A DNA stretch of 64,000 nucleotides from Duganella sp. 1224 (GCF_013408245.1 NZ_JACBYS010000001.1:2108001-2172000), one strand, 5' to 3'. Shown: positions 9,704 through 18,525, counted from the stretch's first letter. Program-made: numbers and translations. Notes: generated by a model not told the origin, from the sequence alone.

Positions 9704-10447
9704 ATGAACTCGAAACTGAACGGTCAAGTCGCTTTTATCAACGGTGGTTCGCGCGGCATCGGCGCCGCCGCCGCCCGTCGCCTGGCCGCTGAAGGCGCCA
9801 GGGTCGCCATCGGCTACGCCGCCTCGGCCATCGCCGCCGAGGCGGTGGTGGAACAGATCAAGGCCGCCGGCGGCGAGGCCTTCGCCATCCAGGCCGACGC
9901 CAGCGACGCCGCTTCGCTGACCAGCGCCATCGACGCCACCGCCGCGCGCTATGGCCGCCTGGACATCCTGGTCAACAGCGCCGGCGTGCTGCTGCTGGGC
10001 CCCACCGAGCAGTTCTCGCTGGCCGATTTCGACCGCACGCTGGCGGTCAACGTGCGCGGCGTGTTCGTGGCCTCGCAGGCCGCCGCCCGGCACATGCAGG
10101 ATGGCGGCCGCATCATCAACATCGGCAGCACCAACGCGCAGCGCATGCCGTTCGAGGGCGGCGCCGCCTACGCGATGAGCAAGTCGGCGCTGGTCGGCCT
10201 GGTCAAGGGCATGGCGCGTGATCTGGGCGCGCGCAACATCACCGTCAACAACATCGCGCCCGGCCCGATCGACACCGACATGAACCCGGCCGAAAGCGAT
10301 TTCGCCCTGGGCTTGCATGGCCTGATGGCGCTCAAGCGCCACGGCACCGCTGACGAGGTGGCGGCCATGGTGGCCTACCTGGCCAGCCCGGAAGCGGCCT
10401 TCGTCACCGGCGCCGACCTGCTGATCGACGGCGGCTTCGCGGCCTGA
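9704..10447 (+). CDS. SDR family oxidoreductase
   Basis: The 247-residue protein is a classical short-chain dehydrogenase/reductase. It has the dinucleotide-binding motif GGSRGIGAAAARRLA near the N-terminus, the LVNSAGVLLLG strand (NSAG in place of NNAG), an active-site serine in INIGSTNAQ, and the YAMSK catalytic Tyr/Lys pair. The C-terminal NNIAPGPIDTDMNPAE is typical. The ATG at 9704 is chosen because it follows an AAAGGA ribosome-binding site. The substrate cannot be inferred. It is divergent from the LysR gene at 9593, the likely regulator. Confidence 0.9.
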   Translation: MNSKLNGQVAFINGGSRGIGAAAARRLAAEGARVAIGYAASAIAAEAVVEQIKAAGGEAFAIQADASDAASLTSAIDATAARYGRLDILVNSAGVLLLGPTEQFSLADFDRTLAVNVRGVFVASQAAARHMQDGGRIINIGSTNAQRMPFEGGAAYAMSKSALVGLVKGMARDLGARNITVNNIAPGPIDTDMNPAESDFALGLHGLMALKRHGTADEVAAMVAYLASPEAAFVTGADLLIDGGFAA

Positions 10448-10466
10448 GTCTGGGCATGACCGGCGG

Positions 10467-11447
10467 CTAGTGGTTGCTGCCGGCCGCCTCGACGTAGACC
10501 TCGTCGGCGCAGCCCACCGCGCGGCTGGCGGCCGGCCGGGCGTTGGCCACCAGTTGCGGCAGTTCGCGGTCGGTGACGAAGTCCAGCGCCAGCGACACGC
10601 GGATCTCCTGCAGGTATTTGCGCTGCGTGCACACCAGCGTGATGGTGCCGGCCACCTGCTCGCCGTAGCGCGCCTTGACGCGCTCGAAGAAGTCGCTGAC
10701 GCGGAAGCTCTTGCCAGTGTTGCCCAGCACGATCTTGCCGACTTCCGATTCGTTCACCACGCGCACCGCCGATACGGCCTTGATGAAGTAGGCGTCCGGC
10801 GGCAGCGACTGGCACTTGCCATGCTTGTTCCACTCGTAGGCGCCAAAGGTGCGCTCGTAGAAGAAGTTCGGCATCCACGGGGCGATCTTTTCGATGGTGT
10901 CCTTGCTCAGCGCGAACGGTGGGCCGCTGCAGCTGCCGTACTGCGTGCCGCACTCCTGCTTGTTGGGCCACAGGCCGTGCAGGCTCAGGGTCTTGGCCTC
11001 CAGCGTGCCGCTGTTCATGGCGTCGCATTCGGGCTTCTTGCCGTGGTACTTGGCGTGCTCGCAAAAGCCGGGCTGCCAGGTGATGGCCAGCACGTAGCTG
11101 TCCTGCTGGTTGGGCGCCGAGCACACGGCGCCGCTGGCGCCTTCCGCCGCATGGCCGGCCGGCCGCTCGTCCAGCTCCGGCTTGCCGCAGTCGCGCCGCA
11201 CCCAGCGCAGAGCGGGCCGCGCGCCGGGGACGTCGATGCGCACCCAGTCGTAGTCGGTCTTGTTGATTTCGCGCACCGTGTAGGCGGTGCCGGCGCTGAT
11301 GCTGACGTCGCCGGGATTGCTGCGTTTGGCGAACGAGGAAAACGCCTCGCAGCGCTGGGTGGCGGTGAAGCTGCCGCTGGCCGATTCGCTGGCGGCGCAG
11401 GGGATGGAGGTCAGGGCCAGCAGCGCGGCGACGAGGTAGAAACGCAT
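10467..11447 (-). CDS. Secreted ribonuclease T2 family protein
   Basis: The 326-residue precursor has a signal peptide ending near CAASES. A segment with an SH3-like look (residues about 50-90) precedes the RNase T2 domain. Both conserved active-site segments are present: LHGLWPN (CAS I, first catalytic His) and YEWNKHGKC (CAS II, catalytic Glu/His with Lys). The several cysteines fit disulfides expected in a periplasmic or secreted enzyme. Family members cleave single-stranded RNA through a 2',3'-cyclic phosphate. The gene is convergent with the SDR gene, with only 19 bp between the stop codons, and appears monocistronic. Confidence 0.92.
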   Translation of the reverse strand: MRFYLVAALLALTSIPCAASESASGSFTATQRCEAFSSFAKRSNPGDVSISAGTAYTVREINKTDYDWVRIDVPGARPALRWVRRDCGKPELDERPAGHAAEGASGAVCSAPNQQDSYVLAITWQPGFCEHAKYHGKKPECDAMNSGTLEAKTLSLHGLWPNKQECGTQYGSCSGPPFALSKDTIEKIAPWMPNFFYERTFGAYEWNKHGKCQSLPPDAYFIKAVSAVRVVNESEVGKIVLGNTGKSFRVSDFFERVKARYGEQVAGTITLVCTQRKYLQEIRVSLALDFVTDRELPQLVANARPAASRAVGCADEVYVEAAGSNH

Positions 11448-11607
11448 GGGGTTCCCCGGTGTTTGATCGAAATGCCAATATTCTACCGGAACGGCGGCGG
11501 ACGCAGACGGGCAATTGTCCTACAAGCGCGATGCAATCACGCCGATAGGGCGCGGGCTCGGGAGTGACTAAGATGGCAATCAACCCATCCAACAGGAGGA
11601 GTCCACC

Positions 11608-11877
11608 ATGAAACAGTTCCATCTCACCGGTAAATTTGCTTGTGCAGTGCTGGCCACGGCCGCCGTTCTGGCCGGCTGCCAGAAAAAAGACGCGGACGTG
11701 CCGCCGCCCGCGCCTGAAGCCACCCCGGCCCCGGCCGCCACTCCGGCGCCTACCACGCCACCGGTGACCAATACGCCGACCACCGAGGGCGGCACGGCGA
11801 CCCAGCCCGACCCGAACGCGCCGCCGCCAACCACCACCCCGCCGGCCACCACCGAGCCGCCGCCGGCCAACCGCTAA
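11608..11877 (+). CDS. Small Pro/Thr-rich lipoprotein
   Basis: The 89-residue precursor has a lipoprotein signal with the lipobox LAGC (cysteine at about residue 29). The mature part is a low-complexity chain of Pro, Ala and Thr with little predicted fold. It follows an AGGAGG-like ribosome site at 11595. No function can be assigned; such proteins may act as spacers in the envelope. It is followed by the first of the palindromic repeats, which may act as its terminator. Confidence 0.75.
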   Translation: MKQFHLTGKFACAVLATAAVLAGCQKKDADVPPPAPEATPAPAATPAPTTPPVTNTPTTEGGTATQPDPNAPPPTTTPPATTEPPPANR

Positions 11878-11890
11878 GTTGTTAGCACCC

Positions 11891-11928
11891 CCAAACGAAA
11901 GGGTCTGACCCCGTGCGGGGTCAGACCC
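11891..11928. repeat. Palindromic repeat (REP-like) copy 1
   Basis: A perfect 12-bp stem GGGTCTGACCCC with a 4-base loop (GTGC) lies at 11901-11928. It is preceded by CCAAACGAAA, a tag also found beside the copy at 31987-32010. There is no T-run, so it is not a clear intrinsic terminator. Confidence 0.75.
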
Positions 11929-11962
11929 TGGCCGCAGCGCTGTGCGGGTTGGGCGGGTGCCG

Positions 11963-12820
11963 TCAGCTGAACGTCGCCGCGAAGGCATCGCGCGCGGCGT
12001 GCTGCGCAATGTCGCGCCGCCAGATCAGCATGGTCTGCACCCGCGCCACCGCTTCCGCCAGCGCGTGCACGCGCACCGATTTCGCCAGCTCCCGCTGCAT
12101 CAACACTTCTTTCGGCATCATCGCCACGCCCATGCCGGCCGCCACGCACCCGATAATCGCCTCGAACGTCCCGAATTCCGCAATCCGCGCCGGCGCCACG
12201 CCGCCCTCGGCAAACCAGCGCTCCAGCCGCCGCCGGTAGGAGCAGCCGCTGCGAAACCCCAGCAAGGTGCGCCGCGCCACGTCCGATGGCGTGCTGACCG
12301 GGCCGTGCAGGCTGTCGGTCAGCAACACCAGTTCTTCCTCGAATACCGGCAACTGTAGCAGCTCGGGGCGCTCGACCGGCGCCGCCACCAGCGCCACGTC
12401 GACCCGGTGGTTGAGCACCGCCTGCACCAGGTAGTCGGTCGGGCCGGTGTCCAGCACCAGGTCGACCTGCGGGTATTGGCGGTGGAACTGCCCCAGCACC
12501 TGCGGCAGGCGCGCGGCGGCGGTGGTTTCCATCGAGCCGATCCGCAACTGGCCGGCCGGCTGGTGGTCGCCGCGCACTGCGGCCTGCGCCTCGTCGGCCA
12601 GTTGCAGCAGCCGCTCGGCGTAGGCCAGCAGCCGCGCGCCCTCCTCGGTGAGCAGCATGCGGCGTCCGGAACGGTGAAACAGGCTGACGCCGAGCGAGTC
12701 CTCCAACTGCGTCAGGCGCGCGGAGACGTTGGATTGCACCCGATTGAGCCGCGCGGCAGCCGGCGTCACGCCGCCCTCCTCGGCCACGGTTTTGAAGATG
12801 CGCAAGGATGAGAGTTCCAT
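11963..12820 (-). CDS. LysR family transcriptional regulator
   Basis: The 285-residue protein has the LysR HTH (VTPAAARLNRVQSNVSARLT, about residues 18-37) and an effector-binding domain starting near GQLRIGSMETTAAARLPQVL. It is divergent from the MFS exporter at 12897 with a 76-bp shared promoter region that contains TATAAT at 12852-12857. The arrangement suggests that it regulates the exporter-tautomerase pair. The effector is unknown. Confidence 0.9.
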   Translation of the reverse strand: MELSSLRIFKTVAEEGGVTPAAARLNRVQSNVSARLTQLEDSLGVSLFHRSGRRMLLTEEGARLLAYAERLLQLADEAQAAVRGDHQPAGQLRIGSMETTAAARLPQVLGQFHRQYPQVDLVLDTGPTDYLVQAVLNHRVDVALVAAPVERPELLQLPVFEEELVLLTDSLHGPVSTPSDVARRTLLGFRSGCSYRRRLERWFAEGGVAPARIAEFGTFEAIIGCVAAGMGVAMMPKEVLMQRELAKSVRVHALAEAVARVQTMLIWRRDIAQHAARDAFAATFS

Positions 12821-12896
12821 ACCGTTCTCATTTAAAGAATTATCTCTTCAGTATAATTCATTTTTAATGATGCGCAATCGGGATTATAGTGGCGTC
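12821..12896. promoter_or_regulatory. Divergent LysR/MFS promoter region
   Basis: This short AT-rich stretch separates the divergent LysR and MFS genes in an otherwise GC-rich area. A perfect TATAAT at 12852-12857 reads toward the MFS gene. I cannot place a convincing -35 box or a LysR T-N11-A site with certainty. Confidence 0.35.
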
Positions 12897-14282
12897 ATGA
12901 ACACCTCTCCGTCACCGGCCATCCTGCTGGCCTGCAGCTTTGCCTTCATCATCGTCCAGCTGGACGTGACCATCGTCAACGTCGCCCTGCCGGCCATCGG
13001 CCGCGAGCTGCATGCCGGCGTCAGCCAGCTGCAGTGGGTGGTGGACGCCTACACGCTGGGTTTTGCGGTGTTCCTGCTGTCGGCCGGCGCCATGGGCGAC
13101 CGCTTCGGCTCGCGCACCGTGTTCCTCGGCGGCTTCGCGCTGTTTGCCGCCGCCTCGCTGGCCTGCGCCATGGCGCCCGGTGCGCTGGCGCTGAATATTG
13201 CGCGCGCCGCGCAGGGCATCGGCGCCGCGCTGCTGGTGCCGAGTTCGCTGGCCATCCTCAACGCCGTCTACGCGCATGAGCGCACGCGGCTGGCCCAGGC
13301 CATCGCCTGGTGGACGGCGGCTGGCGGCGTGTCGATTGCGGCCGGGCCGGTGCTGGGCGGCGTGCTGATGGCGGCGTTCGGCTGGCGCAGTATTTTCTGG
13401 GTGAATATTCCGGTCTGCCTCGTCGGCTTCTGGCTGACCTTGCGCGTGGTGCCGGCCATCCGTCACAGCGGTCCGGCGCGCCACTTCGATCTGCCCGGCC
13501 AGGTGCTGGCGCTGGTCGCGCTGACTGCCTTGATTGGCGCGGTGATCGAGGTGCATGCGCTGGGCCTGGCGCATGCGGCGGTGCTGGGCGCGTTGGCCGT
13601 GGCGCTGGCGGCCGGCGCGCTGTTCCTGCGGGTGGAGGCGCGCAGCGCCGCGCCGATGCTGCCGCTGCGCTTGTTCACGCTGCGCGGCTTCACGCCAGCC
13701 GTGCTGTTCGGCGTGTGCGTCAACTTTGCCTATTACGGCATCATCTTTGTGCTGAGTTTTTATCTGCAAACCGTGCGCGGCTTTTCGGTGCTGCATGCCG
13801 GCCTGGTGTTCCTGCCGCTGACCGGCACGTTTTTGTTCGCCAACATCGCCAGCGGCTGGGCGCAGGCGCGCGTGGGCGCGCGGCTGCCTATGATCATCGG
13901 CGGCGTCATCGGCGCCGCCGGCTATGCGCTGCTGGCGGTGTTCGGCATTTCCACCAGCGCCAGTTTCTGGGCCATGTTGCCGGGCCTGGCGCTGATTCCG
14001 GCCGGCATGGGGCTGGCGGTGCCGGCCATGACCACCGCCATCCTCGCTGCGGTGGACAAGCGCCAGGCCGGCACGGCGTCGGCGGTGCTGAACACCGCGC
14101 GCCAGGTCGGCGGCGCGATGGGGGTGGCGGTGTATGGCGCGCTGGTGGCGGCCCCGGCCACTGCTGCTATCCTGTCGGGGATGGAGATCGCGCTCGGCGT
14201 CTCGACCGCGCTGCTGCTGGCCGGTGCGCTGCTGGCGCGGTCCGTCCATGTTAACCAAGGAGAAAAGCTATGCCATTCGTAA
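12897..14282 (+). CDS. MFS drug exporter, DHA2 (EmrB/QacA) type
   Basis: The 461-residue protein has multiple hydrophobic segments, probably 12-14, and the DHA2-type motifs LDVTIVNVALPAIGRELHAG in helix 1 and GAMGDRFGSRTVFLGG after helix 2. The family exports drugs and other small hydrophobic compounds with proton antiport. The ATG at 12897 is chosen because the protein start matches the family; an ATG ten codons upstream (12867) is possible. The 3' end overlaps the tautomerase start by 13 bp, so the two are co-translated. It is divergent from a LysR gene. Confidence 0.88.
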   Translation: MNTSPSPAILLACSFAFIIVQLDVTIVNVALPAIGRELHAGVSQLQWVVDAYTLGFAVFLLSAGAMGDRFGSRTVFLGGFALFAAASLACAMAPGALALNIARAAQGIGAALLVPSSLAILNAVYAHERTRLAQAIAWWTAAGGVSIAAGPVLGGVLMAAFGWRSIFWVNIPVCLVGFWLTLRVVPAIRHSGPARHFDLPGQVLALVALTALIGAVIEVHALGLAHAAVLGALAVALAAGALFLRVEARSAAPMLPLRLFTLRGFTPAVLFGVCVNFAYYGIIFVLSFYLQTVRGFSVLHAGLVFLPLTGTFLFANIASGWAQARVGARLPMIIGGVIGAAGYALLAVFGISTSASFWAMLPGLALIPAGMGLAVPAMTTAILAAVDKRQAGTASAVLNTARQVGGAMGVAVYGALVAAPATAAILSGMEIALGVSTALLLAGALLARSVHVNQGEKLCHS

Positions 14283-14488
14283 ATATCCGCATCACCAATG
14301 AAGGCGCCACCGCCGAGCAGAAGCAGGAACTGATTCAGGGCGTGACCGACTTGCTGCACAAGGTGCTGAACAAGAATCCGGCCACCACCTTTGTCATCAT
14401 CGACGAGGTGGCCACCGATAACTGGGGTGTCGGCGGCACTGCCGTCACCACGCTGCGCCAGCGCGCCAGGCAGGCGGCCCAGTCGTAA
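14270..14488 (+). CDS. 4-oxalocrotonate tautomerase family protein, copy 1
   Basis: The 72-residue protein begins MPFVNIRIT, so after Met removal it has the N-terminal catalytic proline of the tautomerase superfamily. The central strand reads FVIIDEVATDNWGVGG, the family signature. The arginines corresponding to Arg11 and Arg39 of classic 4-oxalocrotonate tautomerase are not present at the aligned positions (NEGATAEQK and TTFVIIDE), so the substrate is probably different. A strong AAGGAG site lies about 8 bases upstream inside the MFS gene. A close paralogue lies at 16436-16648. Confidence 0.88.
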   Translation: MPFVNIRITNEGATAEQKQELIQGVTDLLHKVLNKNPATTFVIIDEVATDNWGVGGTAVTTLRQRARQAAQS

Positions 14489-14555
14489 GCCCCCCCCTTC
14501 CGCCGCCCGGCGTGGCGCGGGGCGCTGCCGGCCATTGCAGCCGATGGACGGCCGC

Positions 14556-15689
14556 TCAGGACTGCGGCGCCGGCACCAGCGGCCGGCAGTCGAGCGGGAT
14601 GTCGAGGATGAAGGTGGTGCCGCGGCCGGGCGCGCTGTCCACCGACACGCTGCCGCCGTGCCCTTCCGCCACGCTGCGCACGAACGGCAGGCCGAGGCCC
14701 CAGCCGGCGCCGGCCTTGCCTTCGCCTTCGCGCCGCAGGTAGGCGAAAATCCGCTCGCGCTGGTCGGCGGCGATCGGCGCGCCGTCGTTGTGCACGCTCA
14801 GCATCAGGCGGCCGCGGATGGTGTCGGCCTTGATCCGCACCTGCTGGCCGTCACCGTATTTGATGGCGTTGGTGAGCAGGTTTTCCACCGCGCGATGCAG
14901 CGAATTGCGGCACCAGTGGCCGACGATCGGCGCCGCCTGGATGGCTACCGCCGGCTGGCTGTCGCGATGGAAATCCTGCGCCACCGTGTGCAGCAGGGCC
15001 TGGATGTCAAACTCGCTCAGCACCAGCGGCAGCTGGTCGACCCGTTCGAAGGTCAGCGTGTCCACCAGTTGCGTCACCATCTGGTCCAGGCGGCGCGCGC
15101 CGGCTTCGATTTTGGCGGCCGCGCGGTGCGCCGTGCGCAGCTCCTGGCAGGCGCCGATCAGCTGGCTGCCGCCCAGGATCAGCGACAGCGGGTTGCGCAT
15201 GTCGTGCGACAGCGTGGCCGCCAGCCGCTCGCGGATGCGCTCGTGGATCAGCGAAAATTCGCGGATGGCGTCGCGCAGCGCGACGTCCACCGACAGTTCG
15301 ATCACGCGCCATTCGGCGGCGGTCAAGCGCAGCTGGCGCCGGCGGGCGGTGTCGGCGATGGCGTCGCGGAACAGCTGGTATTCCAGCACCACCTGGTCGG
15401 CGCGGAACGGCGTCACGCGGGCGCGCTCGCCGCCGTGGGCCGACATCGCGGTGCTGCCGCTGGCGCCGTCGGCGCGCGGGTAGGATGGCGTCACCGCTTC
15501 GGCGATGTTGTCGTAGAAGGCAGGCAGGGTGTTGGTCAGCAACGGGCCGGAGACGCCGACCGCTTCGTCGATGTTGGCGCGGACGCTGGCTTCCCACACG
15601 TCGAACACCTCGCTGCGCATGGCCAGCATGGCCTGGGAGGTGGAGGACAGGCTGCGCTCCTCCGTATTTTGCTCTGTGGCCAGGGTCAT
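14556..15689 (-). CDS. Sensor histidine kinase, soluble
   Basis: The 377-residue protein has no membrane segment. The N-terminal 150 residues form a helical sensor region resembling RsbRD-type or phytochrome-associated kinases. The dimerisation/phosphoacceptor box is LAATLSHDMRNPLSLIL, with the phosphorylated His. The ATPase domain has the N box AVENLLTNAIKYG, a G1-like VHNDG (Asn-Asp instead of the usual Asp) and GWGLGLPFV. No response regulator is next to it, so its partner is elsewhere. It lies convergent to the tautomerase gene. Confidence 0.85.
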   Translation of the reverse strand: MTLATEQNTEERSLSSTSQAMLAMRSEVFDVWEASVRANIDEAVGVSGPLLTNTLPAFYDNIAEAVTPSYPRADGASGSTAMSAHGGERARVTPFRADQVVLEYQLFRDAIADTARRRQLRLTAAEWRVIELSVDVALRDAIREFSLIHERIRERLAATLSHDMRNPLSLILGGSQLIGACQELRTAHRAAAKIEAGARRLDQMVTQLVDTLTFERVDQLPLVLSEFDIQALLHTVAQDFHRDSQPAVAIQAAPIVGHWCRNSLHRAVENLLTNAIKYGDGQQVRIKADTIRGRLMLSVHNDGAPIAADQRERIFAYLRREGEGKAGAGWGLGLPFVRSVAEGHGGSVSVDSAPGRGTTFILDIPLDCRPLVPAPQS

Positions 15690-15774
15690 TGCGCGCTCCG
15701 CCGATCGGTGATTTTGCTCAGCGTAGCAGAGAACGCGGGCAGGGTTGGTGGTTTACTTAACCCCCGAGGCGGTT

Positions 15775-15804
15775 GGGGTCTGTCCCGCGCGCGGGACAGA
15801 CCCC
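15775..15804. repeat. Palindromic repeat (REP-like) copy 2
   Basis: A perfect 30-bp palindrome (left half GGGGTCTGTCCCGCG) is followed by CCTTTCG. On the minus strand it reads ACGAAAGGGGTCTG, the same tag plus arm seen in copies 1 and 3. It lies between the histidine kinase start and the DsbA-like gene stop. Confidence 0.75.
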
Positions 15805-15818
15805 TTTCGTGGCTAAGG

Positions 15819-16439
15819 TCAGGCTGCGATGGCCTGGTGCAGCCGCTGGCTTAGCTGTTGCACGGGGGCGTAGCCGCCGCTGACTTCGATGAGGTCGACC
15901 CCGTTGTCCAGCAGGAGGGCCGGGAAGCTGCGGACACCCAATGCACGGGCGCGGGCGAAGTCGGCGCGGGTGGCGGCGATGGTGTCGCTATCCTGCCACG
16001 TGCGCAGGACCACGGCGACGTCCAGTTGCAGCTGTTGCGCGACCACCGCTGACAGTCTCTTGCCATCGGTGGTGTCGCGGCCGTCGACGTAGAACGCGTG
16101 CTGCAGTGCGCGGAAGACCGCCAGCAGATCGGCCGACGCCGCCAGCTTGCGCGCCGCCACCACCGCGCGGCAGACCGGCTCGGTGTCGTAGACGAAGTGC
16201 TCGCGCGCCATCAGCGCGGCGCGGTTGAACGGCAGGCCGCTTTGCGCTGCGACCCGGTCCCAGTGCCCCAGGCGGAATGCCTTGCCCGCCTGGTCCAGCA
16301 CGTCGGTGGCGCCGGCGCGCACGCCACCGACAATGATGTCCAGTGCCAGGCCGGGGTGCATGGCCATCAGCGCGGTCATTTCCTTGCCGAAGCCGTAGCA
16401 CCACGAGCACATGGGATCGCCCACATACAGCAGCTTCAT
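15819..16439 (-). CDS. DsbA family (FrnE-like) thiol oxidoreductase
   Basis: The 206-residue protein has the redox motif CSWC at residues 11-14 (YVGDPMCSWCYGF) in a thioredoxin fold with a large helical insert, and a cis-Pro segment RSFPALLL. It has no signal peptide, so it probably acts in the cytoplasm, as FrnE-like members do. The start overlaps the stop of the tautomerase by 4 bp (ATGA), placing it third in an operon after the dehydrogenase and the tautomerase. A role in detoxification or redox of a reactive substrate fits the neighbours but is inference. Confidence 0.87.
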   Translation of the reverse strand: MKLLYVGDPMCSWCYGFGKEMTALMAMHPGLALDIIVGGVRAGATDVLDQAGKAFRLGHWDRVAAQSGLPFNRAALMAREHFVYDTEPVCRAVVAARKLAASADLLAVFRALQHAFYVDGRDTTDGKRLSAVVAQQLQLDVAVVLRTWQDSDTIAATRADFARARALGVRSFPALLLDNGVDLIEVSGGYAPVQQLSQRLHQAIAA

Positions 16440-16648
16440 TTGGCGGCTTGCTCGCGTTGGCGGCGCGCGGTGATCTGCTCACGGTCGACGCCCCAGTTGT
16501 CGGTCGCCACTTCGTCGATGATGACGACGGTGGTGGCCGGGTCCTTGTGCAGCACGCGCTGCAGCAGGTCGGTCGCGCCTGCGATCAGCTGCTGTTTCTG
16601 TGCGGCCGTCACGCCTTCATCGGTGACGCGGATATTTATGTAGGGCAT
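16436..16648 (-). CDS. 4-oxalocrotonate tautomerase family protein, copy 2
   Basis: The 70-residue protein starts MPYINIRVT, with the catalytic N-terminal Pro, and carries VVIIDEVATDNWGV, nearly identical to the copy at 14270. As in that copy the positions of Arg11 and Arg39 of the classical enzyme are not arginine. It is in the middle of an operon: the dehydrogenase ends 16 bp upstream and the DsbA-like gene overlaps its stop by 4 bp. The paired copies beside different LysR genes suggest a duplication. Confidence 0.87.
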   Translation of the reverse strand: MPYINIRVTDEGVTAAQKQQLIAGATDLLQRVLHKDPATTVVIIDEVATDNWGVDREQITARRQREQAAK

Positions 16649-16664
16649 GGTGGTTCTCCTTGGC

Positions 16665-17399
16665 TTACCAGGTGCCGGCGCTGGCGCCGCCGTCGACCGG
16701 CAGGATGGTGCCGCTGGTGAAGTTGGATTCGGTCAGGTACAGCACGGCGTTGACGACGTCGTCGGTCACGCCGGTGGCGCCGGTCGGCGCCAGCGTGCGG
16801 TAGAACGCCTGGGTGGCGTCGTCCTGGCTGTGCATCGGCGTGGCGATGATGCCGGGCGCCACCGCGTTGACCTTGACGTTGGACGCCGCCAGCTCGAGCG
16901 CCAGCGCGCGGGTAGCCTGGTTCAGGCCGCCCTTGATCAGCACCGGCAGCAGCGCCGGCACTTTGACGTTCGGCTGCAGGGCGATGCTGGCGGTGATGTT
17001 GACGATGTGGCCGGACTGGTTGGCGCGCATGTGCGCGGCGGCCTGCTGCGACGGGAAGAACACGCCCTTCAGGTTGGTGTTCAGCAGCTCGTCCAGCTCT
17101 TGCTCGGTGTAGTCGGTGGTCGGCTTGGCGATGAAGATGCCGGCGTTGTTGACCAGGATGTCGACCTTGCCAAACGCTGCCACCGCGCGCTCGAACAGCG
17201 CCTTGGCGGTGGCCGGCTGGGCGATGTCGCCCGGCACCAGCAGGAAGTTGGCCGGGTTGCCCAGCTGGTCGGCGGCGGCCTGCAGGCGCTCCAGGGTGCG
17301 GGCGTTGCCCACGACGTTGTAGCCGCGTTGCAGGTAGGCCTGGGCGACCGCGTAGCCGATACCGCTCGAGGCGCCGGTCACAATAACAGTCTTGTTCAT
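16665..17399 (-). CDS. SDR family protein lacking the catalytic tyrosine
   Basis: The 244-residue protein has the SDR nucleotide motif TGASSGIG (residues 8-15), the NNAG strand (residues 84-87) and the active-site Ser138 in ITAS. Where the Tyr of YxxxK is expected (four residues before Lys156) the sequence is LPVLIK, with Pro152 instead of Tyr. The rest, including VNAVAPGIIATPMHS, is normal. The start at 17399 follows AAAGGACAT. It may be a member of a divergent SDR subfamily or catalytically impaired. It is the first gene of the operon with the tautomerase and the DsbA-like gene, and is divergent from the LysR gene at 17512. Confidence 0.85.
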   Translation of the reverse strand: MNKTVIVTGASSGIGYAVAQAYLQRGYNVVGNARTLERLQAAADQLGNPANFLLVPGDIAQPATAKALFERAVAAFGKVDILVNNAGIFIAKPTTDYTEQELDELLNTNLKGVFFPSQQAAAHMRANQSGHIVNITASIALQPNVKVPALLPVLIKGGLNQATRALALELAASNVKVNAVAPGIIATPMHSQDDATQAFYRTLAPTGATGVTDDVVNAVLYLTESNFTSGTILPVDGGASAGTW

Positions 17400-17511
17400 A
17401 CGATGTCCTTTCAGTGAGGGTGGGTGTGCATGCACTATACTTTTGCGCCAACCCTTGATAAAGACATGGAAACACAAGACAATAGATACATCATGTAATC
17501 AATAGACCGCG

Positions 17512-18420
17512 ATGAAACGCCAATTTGACGATGTGCTGCTGGGCAGCATCGAGCTGTTCTGCCTGGCCGCCGAGCTGTCCAGCTTTACCGCCGCCGCCAC
17601 CGCCGCCGGGGTCACGCCGGCCGCCGTCAGCCGCTCGGTGTCGCGGCTGGAGGAGCGGCTGGGCGCGCGCCTGTTCGTGCGCACCACGCGCCAGATCCGC
17701 CTGACCGACGGCGGCCGCGTGTATTTCGAGCAATGCCGGCAGGCGCTGGCGCAGCTGGGCGAGGCCGAGCGCCAGATCAGCGGCGCCCAGGTGCAGCCGT
17801 CCGGCCCGCTGCGCATCAGCGCACCGACGCCGTACGCGCACCACCGGCTGTTGCCGCTGCTGGGCGCGTTCCGCCGCAGCTACCCCGCGGTGACCATCGA
17901 CGTCCATGTCAGCAACCGCAACATCGATTTTGCCGACGAGGGCTATGACCTGGCCATCCGCGGCCGCGCGCCGGCCGACTCCAGCCTGATCGCCCGCAAG
18001 CTGGAGGACGCGGAACTGGTGCTGGTGGCGGCGCCGTCCTATCTGCGCCGGGCCGGCACGCCAGCCACGCTGGCCGACCTGGCGCGGCACGAGTGCATCC
18101 AGTTCGACCTGCCGAGCACCGGCAAGCGCATTCCGTGGCCGTTCCTGCAAGACGGCGCGGTGGTCGAGCTGGCCACCGAGGGCGGCCTGTGCTGCTCGGA
18201 GGATGTGCTGGGCATCGTGACGCTGGCGCGCAGCGGCGCCGGCGTGGTGCAGACTTACCGGTTTATTGTCGAACCGGACCTGGCCAGCGGCGCGCTGGTC
18301 GAGCTGCTGCCCCAGCATGGCGGCACCGCCCGCCCCTTCTTCCTGCTGTATCCGCACGCGCGCCACCTGTCGCTGCGGGTCAGGACGTTTGTGGATTTTC
18401 TCGTGAGCAAGTTAAGCTGA
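17512..18420 (+). CDS. LysR family transcriptional regulator
   Basis: The 302-residue protein has the LysR HTH (FTAAATAAGVTPAAVSRSVS) and an effector domain with SGPLRISAPTPYAHHRLLPL. It is divergent from the SDR-tautomerase-DsbA operon, with 112 bp between them, and is the likely regulator of that operon. It is followed after about 105 bp by the sugar transporter on the same strand, which appears to have its own promoter region because the gap is AT-rich. Confidence 0.9.
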   Translation: MKRQFDDVLLGSIELFCLAAELSSFTAAATAAGVTPAAVSRSVSRLEERLGARLFVRTTRQIRLTDGGRVYFEQCRQALAQLGEAERQISGAQVQPSGPLRISAPTPYAHHRLLPLLGAFRRSYPAVTIDVHVSNRNIDFADEGYDLAIRGRAPADSSLIARKLEDAELVLVAAPSYLRRAGTPATLADLARHECIQFDLPSTGKRIPWPFLQDGAVVELATEGGLCCSEDVLGIVTLARSGAGVVQTYRFIVEPDLASGALVELLPQHGGTARPFFLLYPHARHLSLRVRTFVDFLVSKLS

Positions 18421-18525
18421 GCCGGTATATCCAAATGTTATTGCTAATGATTTTTTTGGCATTGGAGATCATACGGCCGCTGCGCTAGCATTACAAGCTA
18501 ACAAAACTACCAGAGACAGTCCCCC

